Assembly: GCF_046600715.1 (NCBI RefSeq)
Contig: NZ_JBJMAV010000013.1
Location: forward strand, 1 to 34,461
DNA: 34,461 nucleotides
Reading direction: 5' to 3'
Source of the DNA: Lysobacter_C viscosus
GTDB taxonomy: Bacteria; Pseudomonadota; Gammaproteobacteria; Xanthomonadales; Xanthomonadaceae
Part shown: piece by piece, positions 16,814 through 24,922 of the stretch
How positions within the stretch are numbered: the stretch's first letter is position 1
Layout of the letters: every line of letters starts with the position of its first letter
Notes under the pieces: model-generated
Told to the model about the DNA's origin: nothing
The model's input: only the letters and a program-made list of their open reading frames with translations
The model's database searches: none
Program-made: the position numbers and the translations under genes

Positions 16814-18936
16814 ACCGTTCCCTGCCCGACCCCCGGTCCCCAGCACGCACCGCCACTGCCGCCCAGGAGACGCCGGCCGAGCACGATCCGCTGCGCGACA
16901 GCTCGCTCTACTTCAATCGCGAGCTCTCGCAGCTGGACTTCAACTTCCGCGTGCTGGCACAGGCGCAGGACCCGCTGGTGCCGCTGCTGGAACGGCTGCG
17001 CTACCTGTGCATCAGCTGCACCAACCTGGACGAGTTCTTCGAGATCCGCGCCGGCACCCTGCGCCACGCGAAGGAGCTGGGCCTGACCGCACATGCCGAC
17101 GGGCTGGCGCCGACCACCGTGCTCAACCGCATCCACGACCGCGCCGCCGACCTGGTCGCCGCGCAGTACGAATGCTGGAACAACCTGCTGCGCCCGGCAC
17201 TGGGCCAGGCCGGGGTTCGCGTGCTGGCGCGCGACGCATGGACCTCGCGGCAGACGCGCTGGCTGCGCGCCTACTTCCGCGACGAAATCATGCCGGTGCT
17301 GTCGCCGCTGGGGCTGGACCCGGCGCACCCGTTCCCGAAGATCCTCAACAAGTCGCTCAACATCGTGGTGGTGCTGAAGGGGCGCGATGCGTTCGGGCGC
17401 AACGGCAACCTCGCCATCGTGCGTGCGCCGCGCTCGCTGCCGCGCATCATCCGGATCCCCGAACGCGTGTCGGGCGGCGCGCACGACTTCGTGTTCCTGT
17501 CGGCGGTGCTGTCTACGTTCGTGGACGAGCTGTTCCCGGGCATGGAGGTCAAGGGGGCGTACCAGTTCCGCGTGACCCGCAATTCCGAACTGCTGGTGGA
17601 CGAAGAGGAAGTCGACAACATCGCCCTGGCGCTGCGCGACGAACTGGTCGGACGCGGCTACCTGCGCGCTGTTCGACTGGAGATCGCCGACGCCTGCCCC
17701 AAGCCGATCGTGCGCACCCTGCTGGACAACTTCGACCTGCCCGAAAACGCGGTGTACTGGATCAAGGGCCCGGTCAACCTCAACCGCGTCATCCAGGTGT
17801 ACGACCTGGTCGACCGCCCCGACCTGAAGTTCCCGCCGTTCCAGCAACGGCTGCCAGCGGGCATGGATGCGATGTTCAAGCGCATCGGCCAGGGCGACAT
17901 GCTGCTGCACCACCCCTTCGACGCCTTCACCCCGGTGTTGGAACTGCTCCGCCAGGCGGCCGAGGACCCCAACGTGCTGGCGATCAAGCAGACGCTGTAC
18001 CGGTCGGGCAAGGATTCGCCGATCGTCGAGCAGCTGGTGCAGGCCGCGCGCAATGGCAAGGACGTCACCGTGGTGGTGGAGTTGCGCGCACGCTTCGACG
18101 AGGAGGCCAACCTGGATTTCGCCGACCGCCTGCAGGAGGCCGGGGTGCAGGTGGTCTACGGGGTGGTGGGCTACAAGACCCATGCCAAGATGCTGCTGAT
18201 CGTCCGCCGCGAAGGGCGCAAGCTCCGGCGCTACGTGCACCTGGGCACCGGCAACTACCACTCGGGCACCGCGCGCGCCTACACCGACCTGGGGCTGCTG
18301 ACCGCGCGCCCGGACATCGGCAACGATGTGCACCAGATCTTCCAGCAGCTCTCGGGGCTGGCGCCGGCGATCAGGCTCAAGTGCCTGCTGCAGGCACCGT
18401 TCACGTTGCACGCCGGCGTACTGATGCGCATCGACCGCGAGGCCCGCTTCGCGCGCGAGGGGCGGCCGGCGCGGATCGTGGCCAAGATGAACGCGCTCAA
18501 CGAACCCCAGGTGGTGCGCGCCCTGTACCGCGCATCCCAGGCGGGCGTGCGCATCGACCTGATCGTGCGCGGTGCCTGCACGCTCCGCCCGGGGCTGCCG
18601 GGGGTGTCCGACAACATCCGGGTGCGCTCCATCGTCGGCCGGTTCCTGGAACACAGCCGGGTGTACTGGTTCGGCAACGGGGGTACGCCCGAGCTGTTCG
18701 GCGCGAGCGCGGACTGGCTGGAACGCAACCTGCTGCGGCGGGTCGAAACGGGTTTCCCGATCGTGGATCCCGAGCTTGCCGCACGTGCGACGGACGAGAC
18801 GATCGACAACTACCTGGCCGACAACCTCAATGCCTGGGAGCTGCAACCCGACGGCGAGTACCTCAAGGTGGTGCCGGGCGAAGGCACGCCACCGCACTCC
18901 GCCCAGAGCGTGCTGTTGGCGCGGCTGTGCGGATGA
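16810..18936 (+). CDS. ppk: Polyphosphate kinase 1
   Basis: Makes inorganic polyphosphate from ATP reversibly. It has 708 residues (E. coli 688). The N domain holds FNRELSQLDFNFRVL and CISCTNLDEFFEIRAG. The two PLD-like catalytic domains carry His458 (YKTHAKMLLI) and His615 (RFLEHSRVYWF), both exactly 23 residues after their E. coli counterparts His435 and His592. The start is a TTG at 16810 that overlaps the phoR stop (TTGA), with GAGG seven bases upstream. This indicates translational coupling to phoR and PhoB control. ppx follows after 16 bases. Confidence 0.95.
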   Translation: MNRSLPDPRSPARTATAAQETPAEHDPLRDSSLYFNRELSQLDFNFRVLAQAQDPLVPLLERLRYLCISCTNLDEFFEIRAGTLRHAKELGLTAHADGLAPTTVLNRIHDRAADLVAAQYECWNNLLRPALGQAGVRVLARDAWTSRQTRWLRAYFRDEIMPVLSPLGLDPAHPFPKILNKSLNIVVVLKGRDAFGRNGNLAIVRAPRSLPRIIRIPERVSGGAHDFVFLSAVLSTFVDELFPGMEVKGAYQFRVTRNSELLVDEEEVDNIALALRDELVGRGYLRAVRLEIADACPKPIVRTLLDNFDLPENAVYWIKGPVNLNRVIQVYDLVDRPDLKFPPFQQRLPAGMDAMFKRIGQGDMLLHHPFDAFTPVLELLRQAAEDPNVLAIKQTLYRSGKDSPIVEQLVQAARNGKDVTVVVELRARFDEEANLDFADRLQEAGVQVVYGVVGYKTHAKMLLIVRREGRKLRRYVHLGTGNYHSGTARAYTDLGLLTARPDIGNDVHQIFQQLSGLAPAIRLKCLLQAPFTLHAGVLMRIDREARFAREGRPARIVAKMNALNEPQVVRALYRASQAGVRIDLIVRGACTLRPGLPGVSDNIRVRSIVGRFLEHSRVYWFGNGGTPELFGASADWLERNLLRRVETGFPIVDPELAARATDETIDNYLADNLNAWELQPDGEYLKVVPGEGTPPHSAQSVLLARLCG

Positions 18937-18952
18937 CCGATCATCCGCACCG

Positions 18953-20482
18953 ATGAACGGACTGCTGCACACCGCCCGACTGCCGCTTCAGGACGGCGAC
19001 CTGCTTGCAGCGGTCGACCTGGGCTCCAACAGTTTCCACATGGTCGTCTCGCGCTACCTGCTCGGGCAGCTGCGCACGGTCGACCGGATTCGCGAGACCG
19101 TGCGCCTGGCCGACGGCCTGGACCGCAAGGGCGGGCTTTCGCCGGAGGCGCGCAGCCGTGCGCTGGACTGCCTGGCGCGCTTCGGCCAACGCATCCGCGA
19201 CATCCCGCCGCAGCGCGTACGCGCCATCGCCACCAACACCGTGCGCCGGCTGGCCGCGCCGCAGGCATTCCTGATGCCGGCCGAAAGCGCGCTCGGACAC
19301 GCCATCGAAGTGGTGTCCGGCCGCGAGGAGGCGCGCCTGATCTACCTGGGCGTGGCGCACTCGCAGCCACCCAGGGAGGGCCACCTGCGGCTGGTCATCG
19401 ACATCGGCGGCGGGTCCACCGAATGCATCATCGGCTCGGGTTTCGAGGCGATCGAGCGCGAAAGCCTGCAGGTCGGCTGCGTCGCCAGCACCCGGCGCTT
19501 CTTCCCCGGCGGCAAGCTCACCCGCAAGCGCTGGCGCGAGGCACGGGCGGAGGTCGCCGCGGAGTTCCAGCAGTTCGCCGGCACCTACCGCAGCCTGGGC
19601 TGGCAGGAGGTGCTGGGTTCGTCGGGCACCAACAAGGCCATCGGCGAGATCTGCGCGGCGATGAAGCTGACCAAGGGCGCGATCACCGCCGAGGCCCTGC
19701 CCCACGTGCGCGACCGCCTGCTGTCCGCCGGCCACGTCGATGCCATTGACCTGCCCGGCCTCTCGGCCGACCGGCGGCCGGTGATCGCCGGCGGGGTGCT
19801 GGTGCTGGAGGCGGCGTTCGACGTGCTGGGCATGGAACGGATGCTGGTGAGCAAGGCCGCCATGCGCGAGGGCGTGCTCTACGACATGCTCGGGCGCGGC
19901 GGCAAGCACGACCCGCGCGATGCATCGGTGGCGGCGCTGATGCACCGTTTCGCGATCGACCCCGCGCAGGCCGGGCGCGTGGAGCAGACCGCGCTGCGGC
20001 TGTTCGACCAGGTCGCGCAGGCGTGGTCGCTGGTCGACGATGACCGGGTGATGCTGCAGCGTGCTGCGCGGCTGCACGAACTGGGGCTGGCGATCGCCCA
20101 CAGCCAGTACCACGTGCACGGTGCCTACATCCTGGAACACTCCGACATCGCCGGTTTTTCGCGGCAGCAACAGCAGTTCCTGGCCGCGATGGTGCGCGTG
20201 CACCGCCGGCGCATCCCCAGGACCGCGTTCGACGCCCTGCCCGACCGGCTGCTCGCGCCCGCCAGGCGCAGCGCGGCGCTGCTGCGCCTGGCGGTGCTGC
20301 TGCACCGTTCGCACGACGCCGACCCGATTCCCCGTGTCGAGCTGGCCGCCGATGACACCACTTTGCGCATGACCCTGGGCCGGCGCTGGCTGGAGTCGCG
20401 CACGCTGCTGGCGGCGGACCTCCAGGGTGAGCCGGAGGACATGCAGAACCTGGGCATCGCGCTGGCGATCGAGGCGGGCTGA
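18953..20482 (+). CDS. ppx: Exopolyphosphatase (Ppx/GppA family)
   Basis: Hydrolyses terminal phosphates from polyphosphate (or pppGpp in GppA members). It has 509 residues (E. coli Ppx 513). The ASKHA ATPase-fold motifs are AVDLGSNSFHMVV near residue 20 and IDIGGGSTECIIG near residue 147. The C-terminal HD-like helical domain includes LHELGLAIAHSQYH. Length and the place directly behind ppk favour Ppx over GppA. The ATG at 18953 lies 16 bases after the ppk stop with only a weak ribosome binding site, so coupling to ppk is likely. Confidence 0.92.
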   Translation: MNGLLHTARLPLQDGDLLAAVDLGSNSFHMVVSRYLLGQLRTVDRIRETVRLADGLDRKGGLSPEARSRALDCLARFGQRIRDIPPQRVRAIATNTVRRLAAPQAFLMPAESALGHAIEVVSGREEARLIYLGVAHSQPPREGHLRLVIDIGGGSTECIIGSGFEAIERESLQVGCVASTRRFFPGGKLTRKRWREARAEVAAEFQQFAGTYRSLGWQEVLGSSGTNKAIGEICAAMKLTKGAITAEALPHVRDRLLSAGHVDAIDLPGLSADRRPVIAGGVLVLEAAFDVLGMERMLVSKAAMREGVLYDMLGRGGKHDPRDASVAALMHRFAIDPAQAGRVEQTALRLFDQVAQAWSLVDDDRVMLQRAARLHELGLAIAHSQYHVHGAYILEHSDIAGFSRQQQQFLAAMVRVHRRRIPRTAFDALPDRLLAPARRSAALLRLAVLLHRSHDADPIPRVELAADDTTLRMTLGRRWLESRTLLAADLQGEPEDMQNLGIALAIEAG

Positions 20483-20603
20483 GCCGCGACATCGCCTTCC
20501 GACCGGAAGAGACCGGGGCCGCCACCGTCATCACAGCGTCACCGGCCTGCCATCACCCCTACACGCGCCGCCTGCACGCTCCACCACGACCGGGGAGCCG
20601 CGC

Positions 20604-21761
20604 ATGCACTACGCGATCGTCACCGAAACCTATCCACCGCAGGTCAATGGCGTAGCCCTGACCGTGCAGGCGTTCGAGCAGGGCCTGCGCGGCCGCGGCC
20701 ATCGGGTGGACGTGGTGCGACCCCGCCTGCCCGGCGAAAGCGACGCGGCGCCGGGCACCCTGCTGATGGCAGGGCTGCCGCTGCCGGTGTACGACGGTCT
20801 GCGATTCGGCCTGCCTGCCACCGGTCGGCTACGACGGCACTGGGACACGGAGCGGCCGGACGCGGTCTACATCGCCACCGAGGGCCCGCTGGGCTGGTCG
20901 GCACTGCGTGGGGCGCGCTCACTGGGCATTCCGGTGGCAACCGGCCTGCACACGCGTTTCGACCGCTACATGCGGGCCTATGGGCTGGGCCGGCTTGGCC
21001 GCCTGGACCAGGTGGCGTGGGCCTGGATGCGGCGCTTCCACGACCGTGGCGACGCCACCCTGGTGCCCACCCGCGAACTGGCGGCCGAGCTCGCCGCGCA
21101 CGGGTTCAAGCGGCCGGTCCGGCTGCCGCGCGCGGTCGATACCCGGCGCTTTTCGCCGGACCATCGCGACGCTGCCCTGCGCGAGCACTGGGGCGTCGGC
21201 GGTGACCGGCTCGCGGTCATCCACGTGGGCCGCATCGCGGCGGAAAAGAACCTGGCCCTGGTGGTACGCGCATTCCGGGCGATCCAGCGCGTGCGGCCCG
21301 ATGCACGGCTGGTGTGGATCGGCGATGGCCCCGCGCGCGATGCACTGCAGCGCGAGCATCCGGACTTCCTCTTCCCCGGCATGCAGCATGGGCATGCGTT
21401 GGCTGCGCACGTTGCCAGCGGTGACCTGTTCCTGTTCCCCAGCCGCAGCGAAACCTTCGGCAACGTCACCCTCGAGGCCATGGCCAGCGGCGTGGCCACC
21501 GTCGCCTACGACTGCGGTGCGGCGCGCGAACACCTGCGCCATGGCCTGCACGGGGGCTGCGTGGCACCGGGCGACGAGGCGTCCTTCATCGATGCGGCGG
21601 TCTACCTCGCCAGCGACGACCGCGTACGCGCCGCGTGCGCCAGCGCGGCCCGACGCGCGGTGGCGGCACTGAGGCCCGCCCAGGTGGCGGCCGACCTCGA
21701 TGGCCTGCTGCAGGGCCTGGCACACCGGGGAGGACGCCATGGATCGCCTGCCGCTGCATAG
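20604..21761 (+). CDS. GT4-family glycosyltransferase
   Basis: Retaining GT-B glycosyltransferase, 385 residues, probably acting on a lipid or envelope glycan at the inner membrane face. The N-terminal acceptor domain begins MHYAIVTETYPPQVNGVA, as in mannosyl- and sulfoquinovosyl-transferase-like GT4 enzymes. The nucleotide-sugar domain shows HVGRIAAEKNLALVV and the E-x7-E motif in SETFGNVTLEAM. The donor and acceptor cannot be read from sequence. The ATG at 20604 has GGGGAG seven bases upstream. It overlaps the following PAP2 gene by 23 bases, suggesting a shared role in lipid or glycolipid metabolism. Confidence 0.88.
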   Translation: MHYAIVTETYPPQVNGVALTVQAFEQGLRGRGHRVDVVRPRLPGESDAAPGTLLMAGLPLPVYDGLRFGLPATGRLRRHWDTERPDAVYIATEGPLGWSALRGARSLGIPVATGLHTRFDRYMRAYGLGRLGRLDQVAWAWMRRFHDRGDATLVPTRELAAELAAHGFKRPVRLPRAVDTRRFSPDHRDAALREHWGVGGDRLAVIHVGRIAAEKNLALVVRAFRAIQRVRPDARLVWIGDGPARDALQREHPDFLFPGMQHGHALAAHVASGDLFLFPSRSETFGNVTLEAMASGVATVAYDCGAAREHLRHGLHGGCVAPGDEASFIDAAVYLASDDRVRAACASAARRAVAALRPAQVAADLDGLLQGLAHRGGRHGSPAAA

Positions 21762-22272
21762 GCGCCTCGCGGACGGCGACGCCGGCTGGTGCCTGCGCGC
21801 CAACCGCTGGGCCTGCCACGGCGCATGTCGCGGCTACATGGCCTGCGTCAGCCGGTTGGGCGACGGCGTGTTCTGGTACGCGCTGATGGCCACGATCGTG
21901 GTCGTGGACGGCATGCGCGGACTGCACGCCTCGCTCCACCTGGCCGCAACCGGCGTGGTCGCGGTATCGCTGTACAAGTGGCTCAAGCGCTGGACCCGGC
22001 GCCCGCGGCCCTGTGCATCTGACGCCCGCATCCACGCGCCGGTGGCGCCGCTGGACGAATTCAGCTTCCCGTCCGGCCACACGCTGCACGCGGTCGCCTT
22101 CAGCATCGTCGCGGTGGCGCACTACCCGGGGCTGGCGTGGCTGCTGGTGCCGTTCGCCGCCAGCGTCGCGGTGTCACGCGTGGTACTGGGCCTGCACTAC
22201 CCCAGCGACGTGCTGGCGGCCACCGCCCTGGGCACCGCGCTGGCCTCGGCGTCGATCTGGATCGCGGGGTAG
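21739..22272 (+). CDS. PAP2-family membrane phosphatase
   Basis: Integral membrane phosphatase of the type-2 phosphatidic acid phosphatase family, 177 residues. The three catalytic motifs are present: KWLKRWTRRPRP (about 88-99), PSGHT (about 112-116) and SRVVLGLHYPSD (about 146-157), with His115 and His154 as the expected catalytic residues. About four membrane helices lie around them. Likely substrates are undecaprenyl pyrophosphate or phosphatidate-type lipids. The ATG at 21739 with GGGGAGG upstream lies inside the 3' end of the glycosyltransferase gene, so the two are coupled. Confidence 0.9.
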   Translation: MDRLPLHRRLADGDAGWCLRANRWACHGACRGYMACVSRLGDGVFWYALMATIVVVDGMRGLHASLHLAATGVVAVSLYKWLKRWTRRPRPCASDARIHAPVAPLDEFSFPSGHTLHAVAFSIVAVAHYPGLAWLLVPFAASVAVSRVVLGLHYPSDVLAATALGTALASASIWIAG

Positions 22273-22428
22273 GTGTCGCGTGCTGGTGCCCGGCTGGTTG
22301 CCGGGCCAGTTGCGGATTGATCGTCCGGAGACCGGCGTAGCCTCCGCAGCCGGCTCGCTCACCCGTCGCGTTCCTGCAACCGCTCGCGCATGCAGCGGGG
22401 CCGGCGCGCAGCGACCCGCCGCAAGAGG

Positions 22429-23028
22429 TCAGAAGCGCTCCAGCGGGCGCGTCCAGAACGCCAACGCGTGTTCGACGTCGCCCCGCCCCGGCTCCGGCCA
22501 GCGCATCGACAAGGTCAGACCGCTGCGCGGCTGGTAGCCGCGCTTCTTCCAGAACGCCTCGTGGCTGCGCTGGAACGGCGGGCACCTCGGGTCGGCGGGA
22601 TCGCGCTGCACGGCAGTGAACCCGGTCCATGCGTACCCGCCCAGCGCACGGGCGTGTGCCTCGCGCTGCTCGAAGAATCGGTGGCCCAGGCCACGTCCGC
22701 GGTACTCGGGCAGCAGTACCGACTCGCCCAGGTAGAACACGTCCGCGGGCTGCACCGGGGAGTCCGCGAACGGTGCCAGCAGTTCCGGCGACTCGTCCGC
22801 CAGCGGCATGCCGGGGGAGGCGCCCACCACCCTGCCCTCGTCGAGGGCCAGCACCACCAGGCTGAAAGGCGAGCGCAGGTAGGTCTGCAGGTAGTCGAAT
22901 TCGTAGCGGAAGTCCCCCGCGTACAGGTACGGCCACTCGCGCAGGACCGCCATCCGCAGGCGCGCCAGGTCGTCCAGGAGGGGCTCGATGGCCGGGCCGA
23001 CGACGGTGCGGACTTCCGGTGCTTTCAT
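22429..23028 (-). CDS. GNAT-family N-acetyltransferase
   Basis: Acetyl-CoA-dependent acetyltransferase, 199 residues from the ATG at 23028 (MKAPEVRTVVG); an ATG at 23052 would add eight. The acetyl-CoA loop is LLPEYRGRGLGHRFFEQREAHA (motif A, Q/RxxGxG/A form), preceded by FYLGESVL. The tail resembles a family found in many proteobacteria with the closing segment RCPPFQRSHEAFWKKRGYQ. The substrate is unknown. It is divergent from rlmJ and has no operon partner. Confidence 0.85.
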   Translation of the reverse strand: MKAPEVRTVVGPAIEPLLDDLARLRMAVLREWPYLYAGDFRYEFDYLQTYLRSPFSLVVLALDEGRVVGASPGMPLADESPELLAPFADSPVQPADVFYLGESVLLPEYRGRGLGHRFFEQREAHARALGGYAWTGFTAVQRDPADPRCPPFQRSHEAFWKKRGYQPRSGLTLSMRWPEPGRGDVEHALAFWTRPLERF

Positions 23029-23168
23029 GGTGATCGTTCTGGGGCGTGGCATGGGTGCGTCGAAGGTGCGCCCACCCGTGGCCGTTGTCCACTTCCCTCC
23101 GGACGCCCGCGGCCGGCTTGACCGGCCATATCGCCGGGCCGCGGGTGGCAGGCCCTAAGATGCCCGCC

Positions 23169-24026
23169 ATGAACTACCGCCACGCCTTCCATGCCGGCAA
23201 TCACGCCGACGTCTTCAAGCACGTCGCGCTGTTGGCGCTGTGCGATGCGCTCACTGCCAAGCCCGCGCCGCTGTTCGCGCTGGATACCCACGCCGGGCGC
23301 GGGCTGTACGCGCTGGACGGCGCATCTGCGCTGCGGACCGGCGAGGCCGAAGGCGGCATCGGCCGGTTGGTCGCGGAAGCGCCGCGCCACCCCGCCATCG
23401 CGCGCTACCTGTCCGCCATCAAGGCCTGCCGGGCCGAGCACGGCAGCTCCGCCTACCCGGGCTCGCCGTGGCTTCTGGCCCACGCGCTGCGCGCGGGCGA
23501 CCGCATCGCCGCCTGCGAACTGCACCCGGAGGAGGCCGCCCAGCTGCAGTCGGTGTTCGCCCGCGATGACCGGGTGGCGGTGCACGCGCGTGACGGCTAC
23601 GCGGCAATGAAGGCGCTGCTGCCGCCGCGACTGGGCGAGCAGCGGTTCAACCGCGGGCTGGTGCTGATCGATCCGCCTTTCGAGGCGCAACTGGACGAGT
23701 TCGACGCCATCCTCGGTGCGCTGCGTGACGCGCTCGGCCGCTGGCCCCAGGGTACGTACGCGGCGTGGTACCCGATCAAGCGGCGCCGGGCGTTGCACCC
23801 CTTCTTCCGCCGCGCCACGACCCTGCCGGCGCGCTCGGTGCTGGTCGCCGAGATGATGGTCCACCCCGACGACTCGCCCCTTCGCATGAACGGCAGCGGG
23901 CTGCTGCTGCTCAACCCGCCGTGGCAGTTCGACGCGACGCTGCGCGCGGTCCTGCCGCAGCTGGTATCCGCACTCGGGGAAGCGGGAGCGGCCTGGCGCG
24001 TTGACTGGCTGCGCGCCGCCGACTGA
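23169..24026 (+). CDS. rlmJ: 23S rRNA (adenine-2030-N6)-methyltransferase RlmJ
   Basis: S-adenosylmethionine-dependent methyltransferase that makes m6A2030 in 23S rRNA. It has 285 residues (E. coli 280). The N-terminus MNYRHAFHAGNHADVFKH is the family hallmark. The SAM motif region is LFALDTHAGRGLY and the catalytic motif IV is DPPF (LVLIDPPFE). An in-frame ATG eight bases upstream (23161, different frame) is not used. The likely -10 TAAGAT directly upstream suggests a very short leader. Confidence 0.95.
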   Translation: MNYRHAFHAGNHADVFKHVALLALCDALTAKPAPLFALDTHAGRGLYALDGASALRTGEAEGGIGRLVAEAPRHPAIARYLSAIKACRAEHGSSAYPGSPWLLAHALRAGDRIAACELHPEEAAQLQSVFARDDRVAVHARDGYAAMKALLPPRLGEQRFNRGLVLIDPPFEAQLDEFDAILGALRDALGRWPQGTYAAWYPIKRRRALHPFFRRATTLPARSVLVAEMMVHPDDSPLRMNGSGLLLLNPPWQFDATLRAVLPQLVSALGEAGAAWRVDWLRAAD

Positions 24027-24169
24027 CGCGCGCTGGGATCGGCCACCTTGTCATGCCCGGCCAGGCACGCGGCGCATTGCGAACGGGCGAACGGATGGCG
24101 GACGGCGTTGCGCGAAGGCGCCCCCCGACGCCTCCGTCGCCGACTGCGTGAAAGCGGCATGAAGAGTGC

Positions 24170-24793
24170 ATGAAGCCCCCCGCCCAGGCGCTGTGCGAGC
24201 ATCGCCTCATGGCCGCACGAGAACGTCTCCCCCCCTGGCACGAGCGCCAACGACTGCCCAACGGGCGCGAGGTCCTGATCCGTCCGATCCGGCCCGAAGA
24301 CGCCGACCCGTTGCGTGCCGGATTCGGCCTGCTGGAGCCGGAGGAGGTGCGCCAGCGCTTCCTGCATTCGGTCAAGGAGCTCAGTCCGGACATGCTCGAT
24401 CGCCTGACCCGGCTCAACCCGAAAACCGAGTTCGCCCTCGTGGTGGCCGAGCCGCTGCCTCCCGGCGAGGCGCTGGTCGGCGCCGTGGCGCGTATCTCGA
24501 TCGATCCCGGCGGCCGTGACGCCGAGTTCGCCATCCTCGTCAGCCGCTACCTGGCCAACATGGGCCTGGGCCGCTACCTGATGACGCGGCTGGTGAAATG
24601 GGCCCGCGGCAAGAAGGTCACCCGCATGTACGGCGACGTCTTCGAGCAGAACCACGGGATGCTCTCGCTTGCGCGCTCGCTGGGGTTCGTGCGTGAGCCC
24701 GGCCACGCCGAGCACGGCCTGGTGCGGGTGTCGCTGGACCTGGCGCGCCCGGCAACAGCCGGCACGGCAACGCGGTCGGCACCCGCTGGCTGA
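24170..24793 (+). CDS. GNAT-family N-acetyltransferase
   Basis: Acetyltransferase domain protein, 207 residues from the ATG at 24170; a start at the ATG at 24209 (MAARERLPPWH) is about as likely. The GNAT fold is clear from REVLIRPIRPEDADPLRAG at the start and the acetyl-CoA loop LVSRYLANMGLGRYLMTRLV in the middle, then EQNHGMLSLARSLGF. This arrangement resembles the stand-alone GNAT domain found at the C-terminus of Pat/acetyl-CoA-synthetase-like protein lysine acetyltransferases. The substrate is unknown. It lies between rlmJ and mfd on the same strand. Confidence 0.85.
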   Translation: MKPPAQALCEHRLMAARERLPPWHERQRLPNGREVLIRPIRPEDADPLRAGFGLLEPEEVRQRFLHSVKELSPDMLDRLTRLNPKTEFALVVAEPLPPGEALVGAVARISIDPGGRDAEFAILVSRYLANMGLGRYLMTRLVKWARGKKVTRMYGDVFEQNHGMLSLARSLGFVREPGHAEHGLVRVSLDLARPATAGTATRSAPAG

Positions 24794-24906
24794 GCCCGCC
24801 GCGGGCGCGCGGTTCTTGCAGGTCGCGACTCACGTCGCACTGCGTGTGGGGCAGCGCCATCGGGTGCCGGCGGCTACGCACGGTGCCGGTGCCTGCGGGG
24901 GTCGGA

Positions 24907-24912
24907 TAGAAT
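24907..24912 (+). promoter_or_regulatory. Candidate -10 of mfd, nearly leaderless
   Basis: TAGAAT (24907-24912) lies only ten bases before the mfd ATG, so transcription would begin about 3-5 bases before the start codon. No ribosome binding site is present, which fits leaderless initiation. No good -35 is visible. Confidence 0.35.
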
Positions 24913-24922
24913 CCCCCGCCTG

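Noticed and set aside
16621..18972. 783-codon open frame on the minus strand opposite ppk
   Set aside because: It is a shadow of ppk and phoR created by high third-position GC. It is histidine- and arginine-rich with no domain, whereas the plus-strand frame is a full-length Ppk1 with both catalytic histidines.
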